Source of the DNA: Serpula lacrymans var. lacrymans S7.9
Lineage: Eukaryota; Basidiomycota; Agaricomycetes; Boletales; Serpulaceae
Length of the DNA stretch: 64,000 bases
Direction of reading: 5' to 3'
Assembly (NCBI RefSeq): GCF_000218685.1
Contig: NW_006763290.1
Coordinates: forward strand, 1,572,315 to 1,636,314
Below the pieces are notes generated by a model, which was given only the letters and a program-made list of their open reading frames with translations, did no database searches and was not told where the DNA came from. The first letter of the stretch is position 1. Every line of letters starts with the position of its first letter. Positions 12,204-24,658 of the stretch are shown one piece after another. The position numbers were made by a program, and so were the translations under genes.

Positions 12204-13040
12204 GGATCATCCCACACTGATCTGGACAAATCCCTGAAATAGGGTGTGATCATCCCAGTTAAATCTGTACATGTCCCCACGTAACATGGGGTTACCCACT
12301 TCTCACATGGACAAATACCAGAAGGGGGTGGGATCATCCCAGTTCAATATGGACAAATACCATAAAGGGATGGGATGATCCCAGCTCAATGTGGACAAAT
12401 ACCAAAGAGGATGGGATGATCCCAATCCACTCTGGGAAAATCCCAGCCAGAGATGGGATGATACCAGTTTAACATGGGCAAATACCAAAAGAGGATGGGA
12501 TGATCCCAATTGAATGTGGGAAAATCCCACCAAAGGATGGGATGATCCCAGTTAAGCATGGACAAATACTAAATAAGATGAGATGATCCCAGCTCAACAT
12601 GGACTAATACCAAAAGAGGATGGGATGATCCCAAACCAATCTGGGAAAATCCCAGCCAGAGATGGGATGATCCCAGCTCAACATGGACAAATACCAAAAG
12701 AGGATGGGATGATCCCAAATCAATCTGGGAAAATCTCAGTTCAACATGGACAAATACCAAGGGGGGATAGGGTCATCTCAAACCAATCTGGGAAAATCCC
12801 AGCAAAAAAGGGGATGATCCCAGTTAAATGTGGACAAATACCAAATGGGATGGGATCATCACAATTTGATATGGACCAATGCCTGAAGGGTAAAGCATCA
12901 TCCCAAACCAGCCAAGGAAAGTCTTGGAAAGAGATGGGATCATTCCAGTTCAATCTGATCTAGAAAAATCTCCAAATTACATAGGATCATCTCACTACAT
13001 CACAGACAAATCCAAGCAGGGGACAAGATCACCCTGAGTC
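12204..13040. repeat. 42-bp satellite of GGGATGATCCC palindromes
   Basis: About 20 tandem units of ~42 bp. Two alternating unit types (one with TGGACAAATACC, one with TGGGAAAATCCC) give an 84-bp higher-order period. Each unit holds GGGATGATCCC or a close variant. Because 42 is a multiple of 3, open frames appear on both strands (for example a 14-residue repeat at 12583-12963); these are by-products. Units decay towards both edges. The same palindromes occur in the element's terminal repeats. Confidence 0.88.
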
Positions 13041-14217
13041 AGAATAGGACAGGGAGATCCCACAACAGGAACAGAATTATCGAATAGCATGCTTAGGCTG
13101 CTGGTGACTCAGCATGACAGGGGAAAATACTCCTGAAATGCACTAAGGTTATTCTGTAACATATAATCATAGGTAAGTTCCCAGCAGCTTAAAATATTAT
13201 TGTCCTTTTCCAGCAGTTTCCATTTTTTACATGTTGCAGTATTTTGTTTGTAAACCAACTATTATGTTATGGTAGGACCTGGATGAACCTAAGGTTGAAC
13301 TGGGACAGTGATTCAGAGTAGCCCTCACGTAGGTTCATCCCAAGTCACATGAAATTGCATAAGCATGCAGAGCACACCTTTCAGCCATTTTTGTTTTCAC
13401 AAAAATTTATAATCAATTGTATGCGTGGGGACATATAGTGGATAAAATGGGTGTTGGCTTGTGGATGCTGGGCTGCCACAAAGAGCCAGCAATTTGTCTC
13501 ATGCAAGACATGTTCTGCCTTTGACAATGATGCAGCAGAGGGAAGGATAATGAATATGTAGTACTTACTCGGACTGGTATCTTTGTGCATTTTTCAGTTC
13601 AGGCACTTGGATAAAGCTGCACAATTCAAAAAAATATCATATCTTTTGGATCAGCACATTAAATGGATTTGTGACATATCTTTGCCTGGTTGCAAGAGTG
13701 TTACATTATTTAAAGTTGGATGAGCCTGAATGAGAGGTATTGTAATCCTGCAGATGTATATGCTTGGTATTGTCAAACATCTTGTATTCCTTTGACTATA
13801 AGCCATTTTAAGTAACATTGATAGAAATCCAGGGTAGATAAATCTACTTTGTGATATGCAGTAAATTATATGATAAGTAGGAATGACAAAGTTATATAGT
13901 CAGTTAAGGAAAAGAGATATGGTTGAATTATCTCCTAATCAACTGAATTAAATCAGGTTAATTTGTAAATGGTTATATGTCACAATTAGTTACACTAACC
14001 TTTGGTCAAAGTCTCCTCCATCAATCTATAGTATATGATATTACACTAGAAGCTGGACAAATTAAGGTTCAATTGAGAGTAAACACCATTTGAAATTTGT
14101 ATATATGTTATAAATGATGAAAGCAGGTAGTATTGTATTCTGCTTCATGGCTATTAGTACTATTGATAATGTATTGATGTTGGCTACATTTATGCAGGAA
14201 CTATTTTTGCAGTAAAG

Positions 14218-14444
14218 CCCCCCTGACACCATGTGACATGTGGCAAATGTCTGGGATTATCCCACCATAACAAATGGTCTGATACCATGGGAAAATCCCA
14301 GAAGGGTGGTATTATCCCACTTCTGGGATGATCCCATCCTTGCTGGAGCACTTGGGATGATACCAGGAAAAACAAGCTCTTAGCTTTATACATTTACACA
14401 GATAGTTGAAGCTAAATGCTTATGTTTTGGGGGTGACTGAAGTG
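14218..14444 (-). repeat. Right terminal inverted repeat
   Basis: Inverse of 10920-11165, ending CTGAAGTG at 14444 just before the TAATTTTC duplication. It carries the same GGGATNATCCC palindromes. Confidence 0.88.
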
Positions 14445-17400
14445 TAATTTTCACTTAAGCACATTCTGTGTAGCGTCAATCACTTTTGTCCACTGAAAAT
14501 TTGATGTTTTCCAGCAAGCCCTTTGCTCCATTGACAACGTTACAGGAAATAACAATGTTTTCAGTAACCATGATGTGCATGCCTTGCACCAATGGCAATT
14601 TGCTTAAGCTGTTGTGTGTGATGCTTGATCCAATTTTGTCCCATGCAAAGTCTTGCATGTCTTGTGGCAGCTGTTGTTTTTTGACAAGGTCACTAGAATG
14701 ATATATATGGCAAGCTTGGTTAGTTGAGCGAGCAAAGATCTGTACCTTCTTATCATTGATTGAATCTCTGAGTACCTTCTCACAGACGATTATTGGGGTG
14801 TTTTTGAAATCATCCAATGCTTTAGGCTGGTGTGTGGAAAGATATTACAAACAACAACTGTTGAGAGTGTCAAAGTCAAAAACAATGTAGTTAGAACCAG
14901 ACCCTTTTTGTTGATAGGACAAGGGACTACTTGCATCCCAGGCAATACCTAGGTGAATGCAGTGCAAGAGATTTACAAATGCAGGATCACCATCAGCACA
15001 CCAGTTCTTCTTCAATTCAACAACTTTGTTAACTTGCCGCCATAAAAAAGCTCTGTGCAGTGATGATTGGCCATATTCAGTTTGCGATGTGTTGGGTAAT
15101 ATGTGATTTACTAAGGAATACTGAACACCGCCGTCTCTTTTACGAGCTTCAGCTGACCAAAATCCCCTGTGAAAATGACGTTGATCCCTCCAAAAGGCTT
15201 GCTGGCATGAATAAGATTATACACTTTTGCAGAACATAAATGGTGTGAGATATTGCTCAACAGAGAGGTGGACACTATGGAGATCTTGTGAATGACAAGG
15301 TAATTAACATAACACTATATGTTTTCAAGTTCGGATTGATTTAGCTTATACTGAGACTCGGGTAAGAAGGTAAGAGTGTGGATGGTATAGCCACCAATCA
15401 GTACAGCAGCACATCCAGTAGGCGTGCTGAGTAGAATGTCATCAGCAGAGCCACATCTGTTAAAGAAGTCAATAATTGTTTTTATAACATGGCTTTTGCC
15501 TGATCCTCCAATTCCAGCAATATAAAGCATAAGTTGCTCTTCTTGCTTTGAAGTAAAATGCTTGCCAACCAAGGTCACAGTGTGCAACTGTTTTTTGTTA
15601 CCGATTATGCCATTATCTACAATAATGTCCCAAAGAACATCATACAGAGTGCAAGGATTAATGTGCAGACTTTCTTCATTGTCAGAGCTTCCAGCAGCCC
15701 TGTTTGACATAACATTTATAGAGGTATTTGCAAAAGTTTCTCTTCTTTGTTTTTTGTGAACAGTGACATCTACTGATTTGGCAGTCAAATGATTTTTATC
15801 TGATACAACAGGTCTCTTTCTCTTTTTCATTCCCTTTATAAGCTCAGAATGGTGAGATATTAGTACCATGTCGTCAACAGTAGCTGCTGAAGGAGGACTA
15901 TAGATAACTTTCAGATCGGCCATGTTGTGATCATCGAAGATACCAGCAAGTTTGAGAGCAGAAACAACCTGGCAGATATTATGATCTCACTTGCTTGGCA
16001 AACCGATACTTTCAAGAGTGGCAAGGGAGTCAAACGGTCCATCAATATGCATGGTTTGTTCATCTTGCATAGTAGCAAGTCACAAGATATCAATGTCATC
16101 CATGGTGTTCCATTCAGACTGTAAGGGCAAGGTTTGCTGTGACAAGGGATCATTGTGTCTTTTATCTTCATTCTTGTCACGGGAATCTTGGCACTCAAGT
16201 TTGACATTGATATTACAGATAATCTGTTGCAACTTTTCTTTGAATACATGTCAAACAAAAGCTGATTGCCATGTTTCGTTTTCATCCTTCAGATCAGACA
16301 CTGACCGCCATGGCTTGAACAAAATCAACATCGCTCTACACCACAACTGAAACTCTACCTCGCCCCGGTCTTGTCTTGGTAGTGTGTTTCCCAATGACAC
16401 AGGCACGAACAGGTTCTCTTGGATATGCACAAGGCAAGAATCTTTTTGTGGATGAGAAGGTAAAAAGTGGCCCCGCAGACAAGGGTGTTTTCCTCGTGAT
16501 TGGTTCCCCATGATAGTATCAGTTTTGTTGTGCTCAGTATGTGCAGTGTATTTTTGTAACCTGGCATGCTCAGCACTGACAGAAATCTTTTGCACTTGCT
16601 TTGTATATTCCCACAATGACAAGTCCTGGAAGGGAACATCTTGACTTTGAAAACAATAATTGACAAGGTTGGAATTGGAAGTGAAACTTTGAACATTCCC
16701 CATCAAATTGACCAGTACATTGTCTTCATGGAATTCTTCTGTACTGGCATTGTTGCCTTCTTCCCCATCATCATCAGTGAGGTCATCTTCTTGTTCATAA
16801 TTATTATCACTGTCCTCTGTACTAATGTTCTTTTCAACACTTTCTTCATTGCGCTCTTCCCTTAGTATGTATCAATCAAAATCACCCCATTGCAGCACTT
16901 TGAAAAAATGGCTTTTATAGCAACCACCTCCGCCTACCAAGTAGCTCATTACTTGTTGATGTGACAACTCTTGTTGTGCCATGATAGCATTGACAGCCTT
17001 GGTGAATAAACTATGATTTCTGAAGGTTGTCGACTCTTCTGATGACGCAAATTTTATCCCATTTTGCTTTACAGCATATCACAAGGCATCAAAACTGACA
17101 TGTACTGGCAAAGTGCTTTTTGTCATGTAATCAGTTACATAATAGATGAGAGCCTTTGCGGCTTGGCCAGATCCAATATATTTGATGTCCATATTGCAGT
17201 GCATGAGGAAAAGAATAACTTCATTGAAGTCGTTGATCTGAGGATGCAATTGTTGAAGCAAGATGGACTCCGTTTCAGGATCAATTTCAGTGAGCAACCT
17301 TGTACTAGCATTGATACACATGCAGCGATGAGAATCATCCCTAGATTCCCCTACTTTGAGATGTTTCCAACAGGTATCTGTATGTTCATGCCAGTTGCAC

Positions 17401-19115
17401 GCAATTGCCAACTCAGTAACAAGATCCTGGAAATCAGTCTGAAATTGACTATCATCAGAATCAGGGGAAAAACAAGGAGCATTTAGCATACGTGGGTCAA
17501 TAGAATCAGGAGAACGAGGTGGTTTCTTCACTGGTGTCCCATCATCTGAAGTCAAAATGTTATTCATGCCAGGAAGCTCACACTTGATAATAGATTCCAA
17601 CCATTCATTTGATCACAATAGACACTGTCAGCTCACATTTGATCACGCAACATTTGTGGATTGGGATTACCATGCAACCACAGCAATAGATGGCAATAAA
17701 GGGTGCCTTGCCCTTGGGCTTCAACCATAGTAGGTTTCACTGTGTCCAAACAAACCTGGAGAATCTGAGCCATGTTGAACAATAATTTGTAGAAAGCAAG
17801 TCATCATGACATGGAAAAACTGAGCAGTTGCTGCTGGGTTATTTGCTACAAATACACTACGCTCATACAATGACATAGCTTGCCAAGCTTCAGGGAGTAA
17901 ACCACCGAGAATACCAACAAGGGGATGATGAAAATCAGAGGGATTAAGGGTAAGAAAAAGAGCAGGAGTTCTGAACCTCTTCAGTAGAGCACAAATCTCA
18001 TTTCTGCAGCAGAGTTTGTAGCCAGTAGACCCTTTAACTTCTTTAGCAATAAGCTTGAGTTGATTTAACAAGTGTAACACTTTTTTTTGGTAGGCATTAG
18101 ACACTTTTGCAGCAGGATTTTTCTCCCAGAGACAAATAAGATCAGTCAAACCAGGAGCATGTTCAGCAACCTGGGCACCAATTGACTCACATAAAAATGA
18201 GGATACACAAAAAAACACCTGCTGGTTGACCTCCTTCTTTTGCATAATGTTAAAACAGACCTAGGCAAAGTTGGCATCTGCTTGAAACCAACCATCATCC
18301 TGCATCAATAGATTATGGACTTGTCTTTGGAACAATATGTGTTGCTCTTCTGTGCAATCTGGGTGGTGAAAGCTGCCTATGCCCCATGGATCCAAATGGG
18401 GAAACAATAGCAATAACATTGAAGGATCTTCGTCATTCATCAACTTACTAGCACTCCGAACTTGTAGAAACCTATGGCCATCCAAACATGAAGTGAGCGC
18501 AGTGGCTTTCATCAATATGTAGCTTGCAGGTGAATGGTCGCCAGTAGTATAGCCAACTGCATCAAGTATATAGTCATCCTATGCAGGCGAGTTTGGTGAG
18601 TCAAGTTCTACTTGTGAACGATCTGTATAGTCTGAAGATGCAGAATTGCCATGAGATTCAGGAGCTACAAAATTCAAAGAGACAGCAGAGAGCAACTGAT
18701 TGTTATTATTGCCACTATACAACTCATTCAAGTTGTGTTCACTAAACTGAACACCACTCCTTCGGTACCATGGATTATAAGAAAGCAAAAAGTCTAACCA
18801 TGTTTTCACTGAAACCTTTATGTGCTTTTTCCTGGTGTGACTAGCCACAAAATGCTGAGTTCAAGCCAAATGTGCCCCTCATTGTGCCTTCTCTATTACT
18901 ACCGAAGCGGGGGTTCCTGCCAAAGGTCCTTACTTCGGACCAGACTATCTGTATGGGAACAAAAATCTATTCTGATTTTTCTTAATTTGTGGCACCACAA
19001 TAGATGCCATAGATCCTAGGTGGTGTTGTGCCAAATAATTAGAACTCAGATGATAACCTTGGCCTTACACTGGCAGTTGATAACATTGCAGCATATCACA
19101 GTACATTGCAGCACA

Positions 19116-19989
19116 ATGGAGTCTGATCAGGATGGGGAACGGATGGATGAAGACCACCAAGAGAGTGAGGAGGGGGAGGATAGCGAGGCTACCAGGTTAC
19201 ATAGACATAGAGTTTTACTACTAACCTGTGCCCAACAGATATCATTCCTCATCGTCACGCTTCAGACTGTTATCCAGTTAGCCATTCTTGTCATCAATGA
19301 CCGTGTAATTTCCAGTACTCCTATCCCATATCACACATTCATCCTGAGTGGTCACGGATGGGTCATGTGGCTTTTACATGGCCATCCTGATCAAAATCAA
19401 TCTGAGCTAGGTGTTCAGCGACACATATTCCTCAGGCTAATCAAGCCCTTGTGGCGCCATCACTACACAAACTGGAGGCATGTTAACCTTGAGGATCAAC
19501 TTGCCATATTCCTTTATGCATCCATCACTGGGCTTTCTGTCTGCCATCTTGGCAAGCATTTCCGGCGCTCAAATGATACAATCTTGCGGTGTGTGTCCCT
19601 CTGCTCTAATTTTTTTTGTTTTTATTTAGCTACTTCAAACAGATTTTATATGCAATCACGTCTCCTAAGATTTATGGGACCTATGTCTATCTACCAGGTG
19701 AGAACAACCCTTTCCCATTGTATATTATCAACAACCCCAAGTTCTGCCGCTTTGCTGGAGCAATTGAAGCTATCAATGGCATGCACATCGCGTGTATCCC
19801 ATCTGCAGCTGAGCGTGATGCCTCTCAGAATTGCAAAGGTGGGCTATCACAACACTGCCTTGCCTGTTACAATTTTGACTTGAGGTTCACCCACATATTG
19901 AGTGGGTGGGAAGAGTCTGTAGCTGATGCAGTGTGATTTCATGACGCTCACTTGAGTAGTCTGTGTATTTTGCAAGGTAGATTCTACCT
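19116..19989 (+). pseudogene. PIF/Harbinger-type transposase, truncated
   Basis: DDE nuclease of the Harbinger superfamily. Exon 1 runs from ATG 19116 to 19588 with an acidic N-terminus and the helical block LGKHFRRSNDTIL. A 41-bp GT-AG intron (19589-19629) joins it in phase to YFKQILYAITSPKIYGTYV. Then come FAGAIEAINGMHIACIPS, CYNFDLRFTHILSGWEES and, after an in-frame TGA at 19934-19936, ILQGRFYL. In the family the first catalytic Asp sits in GAIDGTHI; here the position is Asn (AINGMHI), so catalysis is probably lost. The gene ends abruptly at 19989, where the left arm of the large inverted repeat begins, and the last acidic residue is missing. Confidence 0.75.
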
Positions 19990-22925
19990 AGACAGGATCA
20001 GGAGCAGCCTTGGATTCCAGTGTAAGCCCAGTGACCAGATCTCTCTGTATCAGTCTCTTGACATCAGCATGATGGTGGTGAGCCAATCTGCGATGCCAGA
20101 GCATCAAATCAAGTGGTATAGTCGCAGTAAGATGTCCCAATTCAACACAAGCAGCAGTAGATCCATCAAGGAATGCTGCATTGTTGTCATTGATAGTTGC
20201 AGTGAACAAGAGAGTGTTGTCACGCATAAAGGACATGGAATGAGACGAAATAGTGACATTGAAACCACTTTGACGAGTTAAATACAAGACTGAGAGGAGA
20301 TTATTTCGAAGATCTGGTACATGGAGCACTCTAGAGAATTCCACAGCCCTAGCCAATTTGCTATTCATCACAGGATTAAACACCACAGTACCAACACCAG
20401 CTGAATAGACAACAGTGTGATCAGCCAGCTTGATTGGCACACAATATGGGGTATAGTGGTGCATCCAATGACGATGAGGTGTCATATGAGAAGTGGCGCC
20501 TGTGTCTGCATTCCAATCAATGTCAGCATCAAGTTGGAGAGGGCAATGAGGATCAGAGGGATGAATGGAACAAAGACTTGCATTCCCAGCTGATTCAGTG
20601 ACCACAGTAGATGAATTGGCATTGTTGGGCGAAGATTTGGGCTGCTGAGAGGTATTCTGAGAGTTGCTGGAGCCTGCCTAAGCCTTATTGCCACGCTTGT
20701 AGCGATTCTTAGCACCCTCCACTGCCTGTTGGCGACTAGCAATGTATCTGTGGCATTTGTCTTGGGTATGACCAAGTAAGCCACAGAAATCACACTGAAC
20801 GCAAGTAGAGGTGGTGGATTGGTTGCAATGATGGCAGTTAGGATGGGTGCAGGTACTATTGGCAGTGGTAGACGAAGAATGCAAGGCAGAATCGACTTCA
20901 GCACAACGACGGCGATTGACTTCTTCAGCAAGGAAAGCATCCCTGAGCTGGGTCTTGTCCAAGGTGCCCAGAAGTAGTAGAGATGAAGTGAAGTGGGCAT
21001 ATTGATCAGGAAGCGCCCTAATCATGGCCATGCATGTCAATTCATCGTCCAATTCAGACAATGAGAAGCCAGTAGGACGAAGATTTTGAATTTGATGCAT
21101 GCCTTTGTCAATTCTGGTCATGAGAGACTGTAGGGACTCGTCCTCCTTCTTTCTGATAGAGAAGAAGTTGTCATAGGCATTAAATCTCGTCCCAGGCTTT
21201 TTAGAGACGTGCACAATTGCCAGTTTCTCCCAGATCTTGACAGGATCATCAATGATGCCATCAAGATGGATGTGCTGCTCTTTGGTGACATTGAGGTATA
21301 ATACACCAGCAGCCTTTTCAGCTCTCAACTCCCATTTCTCTATTGCTTCAGCGTCAGTCCCAGGACACTTTTCAGCGCCAGAGACGAGCCTCCACAGTCC
21401 CTTGGTCATCAACCAAGCTTGCATTTCACCACTCCACTGGGGGTAGTTAGTGCCAGACAAGGGATGGAACTTGGGATCAGAGTCAGACATGATGGGTGTT
21501 GTATAAGATAATAGAGCAATGATAAATGATGTAGGAGACAGCTATAGGCTATGGAATAGTGGCAAAGACAATGGGCAACAGTAGGAGGCGAGCAGATAAG
21601 ATGGTGAGGCAGTAGAGAGAGGATATGGAGAGGGTCAGAAAGCGCAAGGATAGGTCCAAATAGGGCCCAAAAAGTGTCCAAAAGCAATCCAGGAGGGTGC
21701 TAAGGCTTCCTAGTGCTGCTACAGGGTTACGCCTGTGTTCCCCTTTCAATTCCACACTGATATTAACAGAGAAATCGCCTCGAGACAGTGTTGGTTAATA
21801 GGGCTTGTATATGAGTCAACAAAGTGCCTTAAGCTCCCCAAACACCGCAGACTGAGAGAGGCTCTAGGCAACAACAAACTGAGGCAATGCAGGCAAGCTT
21901 CACAGTCTATAGGCTTGTTCTATCTGATAATGGACAGAGTAGAGAAGATTGGAGCTTTATGCACACACCAGATATGCCAAAAAGCAAAAAATAGGGCAAA
22001 AAGTCGAAATTGATGCAGAGACAGATAAGATGGATGGATTGCCACCAAATCAGAGGTATAGGGAACATTTTTATAGAGTAATAGATGGCCCAAATATCAC
22101 AAGAAGTGAAGCACAGGATGTGGAGATATGCAATAGGGGTCCAATAGGGGTGAAAGTGCCAAAAATGCGAACTTCACAGAGGATGATGGAGTGGATGGAT
22201 TGCCCCCAAATTGAGGGTGTAAATTGCAATAGTATAGGGCAGTAGATGGCTCAAATAGGGCCAAGATCCGAGCACAGGATGTGGAGATATGGAATAGGGG
22301 GCCAAAAGGTGATCAAATGATGATGAAGGCTCACAGAAAGATCCAGCTCAAATCCAACCGCTCTGACAGGTCTCCTAGGGTTATTTAGGCCGTAGAAGAC
22401 GATGGTAGAAGTTACAGGACAATCAGATAAGGATTGGGCGAGATATGGTGCAGATAAGACCAAAAAGCGTCCGAAATGGGGGTAACTGCAACAAGGAGTT
22501 GTTGTTGGAGATCAAGATGAGATCAGAGTAATCTGAGGTGATGGATGAGATAATAAGAGTCAGATATGAGGTCAGGAAGATGGCTAGAGCATAGGGCTCA
22601 TAACCTTTTAATAACAAAGCTTGAAGGAAGTGTCTAGCCACTTGCTGAGAGCAATCAGGGACTGGAACTAGAGTCCAATGTGAGTAACTTTATTATTAGA
22701 GAGTATGACAGGTATACAGTACCTAGAGTCCAATGTGAGTAACTAGAGAATAGGAAGCATTGGACTCTGCAGTACTGTCCGAAGTTTTGTAAACAAAGGT
22801 AAACAAAGCAGCCACAAAGGCGAAATAATAGAGAACACAATCAATAGTGAATGATAGAAGAATAGATAGAGAAAGGAATGAAAATATATAGGTAGCACAA
22901 AGGTGCAGAATCACCAAAACTAACA
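19990..22925 (-). mobile_element. Copia 5' half, inverted truncated copy
   Basis: 5' LTR (22925-22608), primer site (~22605-22587), gag (21490-20678 with terminal TAG) and the start of pol through protease and the GAG-pre-integrase region, cut at 19990. It is the mirror of 24659-27644. There is no 3' half and no target duplication. The junction to Harbinger sequence at 19989/19990 is blunt, suggesting formation of the inverted repeat by rearrangement rather than by retrotransposition. Confidence 0.88.
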
Positions 22926-23432
22926 ATTGCTTCAATGCCTGATTGAGCCTCTCCGTTTGTCCATCAGTCTGCGGATGGAACACCGTCGATAATTTAGGTT
23001 TGATGTCCAGCATTTGGCATAACTCTTTTGTAAACTTGCTAGCAAATTGGGGTCCCCTATCAGAGATAACCATTTCCGGCAATCCATGCATAGACCATAC
23101 AAAATCTTTAAATAGATCTGCCGTACCGGCGGCGGTAACAGTTTTGTTGGTGGGAATGAACACCACTTCTTTGGAGAAGCGATCTACTACCACTATTACT
23201 GAATCATACCTATTTGATTCAGGTAGATCCGTCGTGAAATCAACCGGTATATCTTGCCAGGGACCAGCTGGTATTGGATTTGGCATAAGTTTACCAGCCA
23301 GCGGTTGATGCGAATTCTTTGCCATGGCACATGTCAGACAGGATTTTACATACTCCTGTACGTCTTTGATCATGCCAGGCCACATGTAGTTTCTGGAGAT
23401 CAACTCCATTGAGCATGACAGGATTGTGCAAG
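22926..23432 (-). pseudogene. Gypsy integrase fragment, left copy
   Basis: Ty3/gypsy integrase core, mirror of the right-arm copy. Visible are NYMWPGMIKDVQEYV with CLTCAMAK (end of the zinc-binding domain), then VDFTTDLPESNRYDSVIVVV (first Asp), VISDRGPQFASKF (second Asp) and HPQTDGQTERLNQ (Glu). The catalytic triad is intact, but the fragment is cut by copia on one side and by LTR sequence on the other. Confidence 0.88.
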
Positions 23433-23816
23433 TGTAACAGGAACACACTATAAAGGTAGTGAATGGGGAGTGGTTACCCCTTAGGCTGCAGAGAGTTTGT
23501 TGGTTAACAACAGGAGGACTCGCTGAGGAGTCTCCTGGATCTATTGGGGTATATATACTAATACAGAGTATTTGTACTTATGTACTGTACAGTTGATAAA
23601 GTTAGTGGCTGATAATATCATGGGGCCTAGCCCGCATGACCAGCTCCACTGTGTGAGAGAGTTGTATCTAAAATAAGAATAAAACAATGCGGCGCGAAAA
23701 AGAGGAGTTTTGAATAAAAGGGGAAGTGCCGCGTGGCACTATGTGTGAAAGCTAAAGTGTACAAGGTTAAAGCGGAGAATGAAAAAGAAGGAAAGGTCCG
23801 AAAATTGTGTTACCGT
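23433..23816 (-). repeat. Family-1 gypsy LTR, internally deleted and truncated
   Basis: Minus-orientation LTR lacking ~27 bp just inside its end (TGTAACA is followed directly by GGAACACAC, where full copies have the CAAGAGTTAG.. stretch) and truncated at 23816 (GTGTTACCGT). Its first ~50 bp belong to the inverted-repeat arm; the rest is unique spacer. Confidence 0.72.
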
Positions 23817-24658
23817 TGTCTAGGTTTAATGATAAATTAATTCATAAGCCTGGAACTTTGATGGGGAAAGCGGACACTTTGTCCAGAAGAGAGGATCATG
23901 CCAACGGCATAGAAGATGACAACAAAGGCATCACCCTGATAGACCAATCAAGGGTTGCCAATGTTAGAATCTGGCAGGATTCTGATCTTTTGGAAGTCTT
24001 CAAGAAAGACATCTCCTCAGAAGAGAAGGCACACCTTGATGGCAATGAAAACTATTTATGGGAAGACGGGCTCTTCCATTTTAAAGACAATCTATGTGCC
24101 TGAGGGGTAACCACTCCCCATTCACTACCTTTATAGTGTGTTCCTGTTACACTTGCACAATCCTGTCATGCTCAATGGAGTTGATCTCCAGAAACTACAT
24201 GTGGCCTGGCATGATCAAAGACGTACAGGAGTATGTAAAATCCTGTCTGACATGTGCCATGGCAAAGAATTCGCATCAACCGCTGGCTGGTAAACTTATG
24301 CCAAATCCAATACCAGCTGGTCCCTGGCAAGATATACCGGTTGATTTCACGACGGATCTACCTGAATCAAATAGGTATGATTCAGTAATAGTGGTAGTAG
24401 ATCGCTTCTCCAAAGAAGTGGTGTTCATTCCCACCAACAAAACTGTTACCGCCGCCGGTACGGCAGATCTATTTAAAGATTTTGTATGGTCTATGCATGG
24501 ATTGCCGGAAATGGTTATCTCTGATAGGGGACCCCAATTTGCTAGCAAGTTTACAAAAGAGTTATGCCAAATGCTGGACATCAAACCTAAATTATCGACG
24601 GTGTTCCATCCGCAGACTGATGGACAAACGGAGAGGCTCAATCAGGCATTGAAGCAAT
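23817..24658 (+). pseudogene. Gypsy RNase H / integrase fragment, right copy
   Basis: Plus-strand pol fragment. First the RNase H to integrase linker (KPGTLMGKADTLSRREDH, ~23845-23910), then ~50 bp of LTR sequence (24106-24150) that breaks the frame with stops, then integrase with the DDE residues as in the left copy (first Asp ~24340, second ~24520, Glu ~24635). It ends at 24658, exactly where the copia LTR starts. The embedded LTR piece is shared by both arms, so this chimeric junction existed before the inverted duplication. Confidence 0.82.

Larger units (their letters stand above)
10912..14452. mobile_element. Non-autonomous TIR transposon (3.5 kb) in the Helitron helicase
   Basis: An insertion at 10920-14444 with long terminal inverted repeats starting CACTTCAGTCACCCCC, flanked by a perfect 8-bp duplication TAATTTTC (10912-10919 and 14445-14452). 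Helicase similarity resumes on both sides. No transposase-like frame is visible inside, so it is non-autonomous. An 8-bp duplication fits hAT or KDZ/Zisupton-type mobilisation; the CACTTCAG terminus is not a standard hAT CAGNG end, so the superfamily is open. The interior holds a 42-bp satellite (12204-13040) built on the same palindromes as the termini. The remaining interior is AT-rich and apparently non-coding. Confidence 0.88.
10451..18850 (-). pseudogene. Helitron A Rep/helicase, split by a TIR transposon
   Basis: Rolling-circle Rep plus Pif1-type helicase of a fungal Helitron, minus strand. From the N-terminal side: an NPWYRRSGVQFSEHN segment (~18780); HLDPWGIGSFHHPD (~18390); the Helitron_like_N block LFLTLNPSDFHHPL (~17960-17920); FGHSETYYG (~17730); IKYIGSGQAAKAL with paired Tyr in YYVTDYMTKS (~17180-17110); CHLPRQD-type and LFKPWR segments (~16370-16290); Walker A GIGGSGKSHV (~15520-15485); RAFLWRQVNKVVELKK (~15050); and a helicase C-terminal part at 14817-14476 that resumes at 10919-10451 (LPAYAYTDYKVQGRSL, SVYVMLSC). 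It is broken by stops (a TAG after ADANFA near 18263), a frameshift after YYG near 17720, and the 3.5-kb transposon at 10920-14444. The N-terminus stops at ~18850 beside Harbinger sequence. Element ends (TC..CTRR) were not found. Confidence 0.85.
19990..23484 (-). repeat. Left arm of a 3.5-kb inverted repeat
   Basis: Inverse copy of 24106-27644. From outside in: copia integrase start, protease, gag, leader and 5' LTR (19990-22925), then gypsy integrase (22926-23432), then ~50 bp of gypsy LTR. Every compared translated frame in the two arms is identical (205, 270, 172, 92, 98 and 70 residues). The one clear length difference is ~44 bp missing here, opposite ~25024-25070, in the copia leader. 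Confidence 0.92.

Noticed and set aside
12583..12963. Repeat protein with 14-residue units
   Set aside because: The 42-bp period keeps all frames open by arithmetic, including the minus strand (12303-12533). There is no start context, and units decay without regard to codons.
12204..13040. CRISPR-like array
   Set aside because: The repeats are contiguous 42-bp units with no unique spacers, show higher-order alternation, sit inside a TIR transposon and have no cas genes; the host is a eukaryote.
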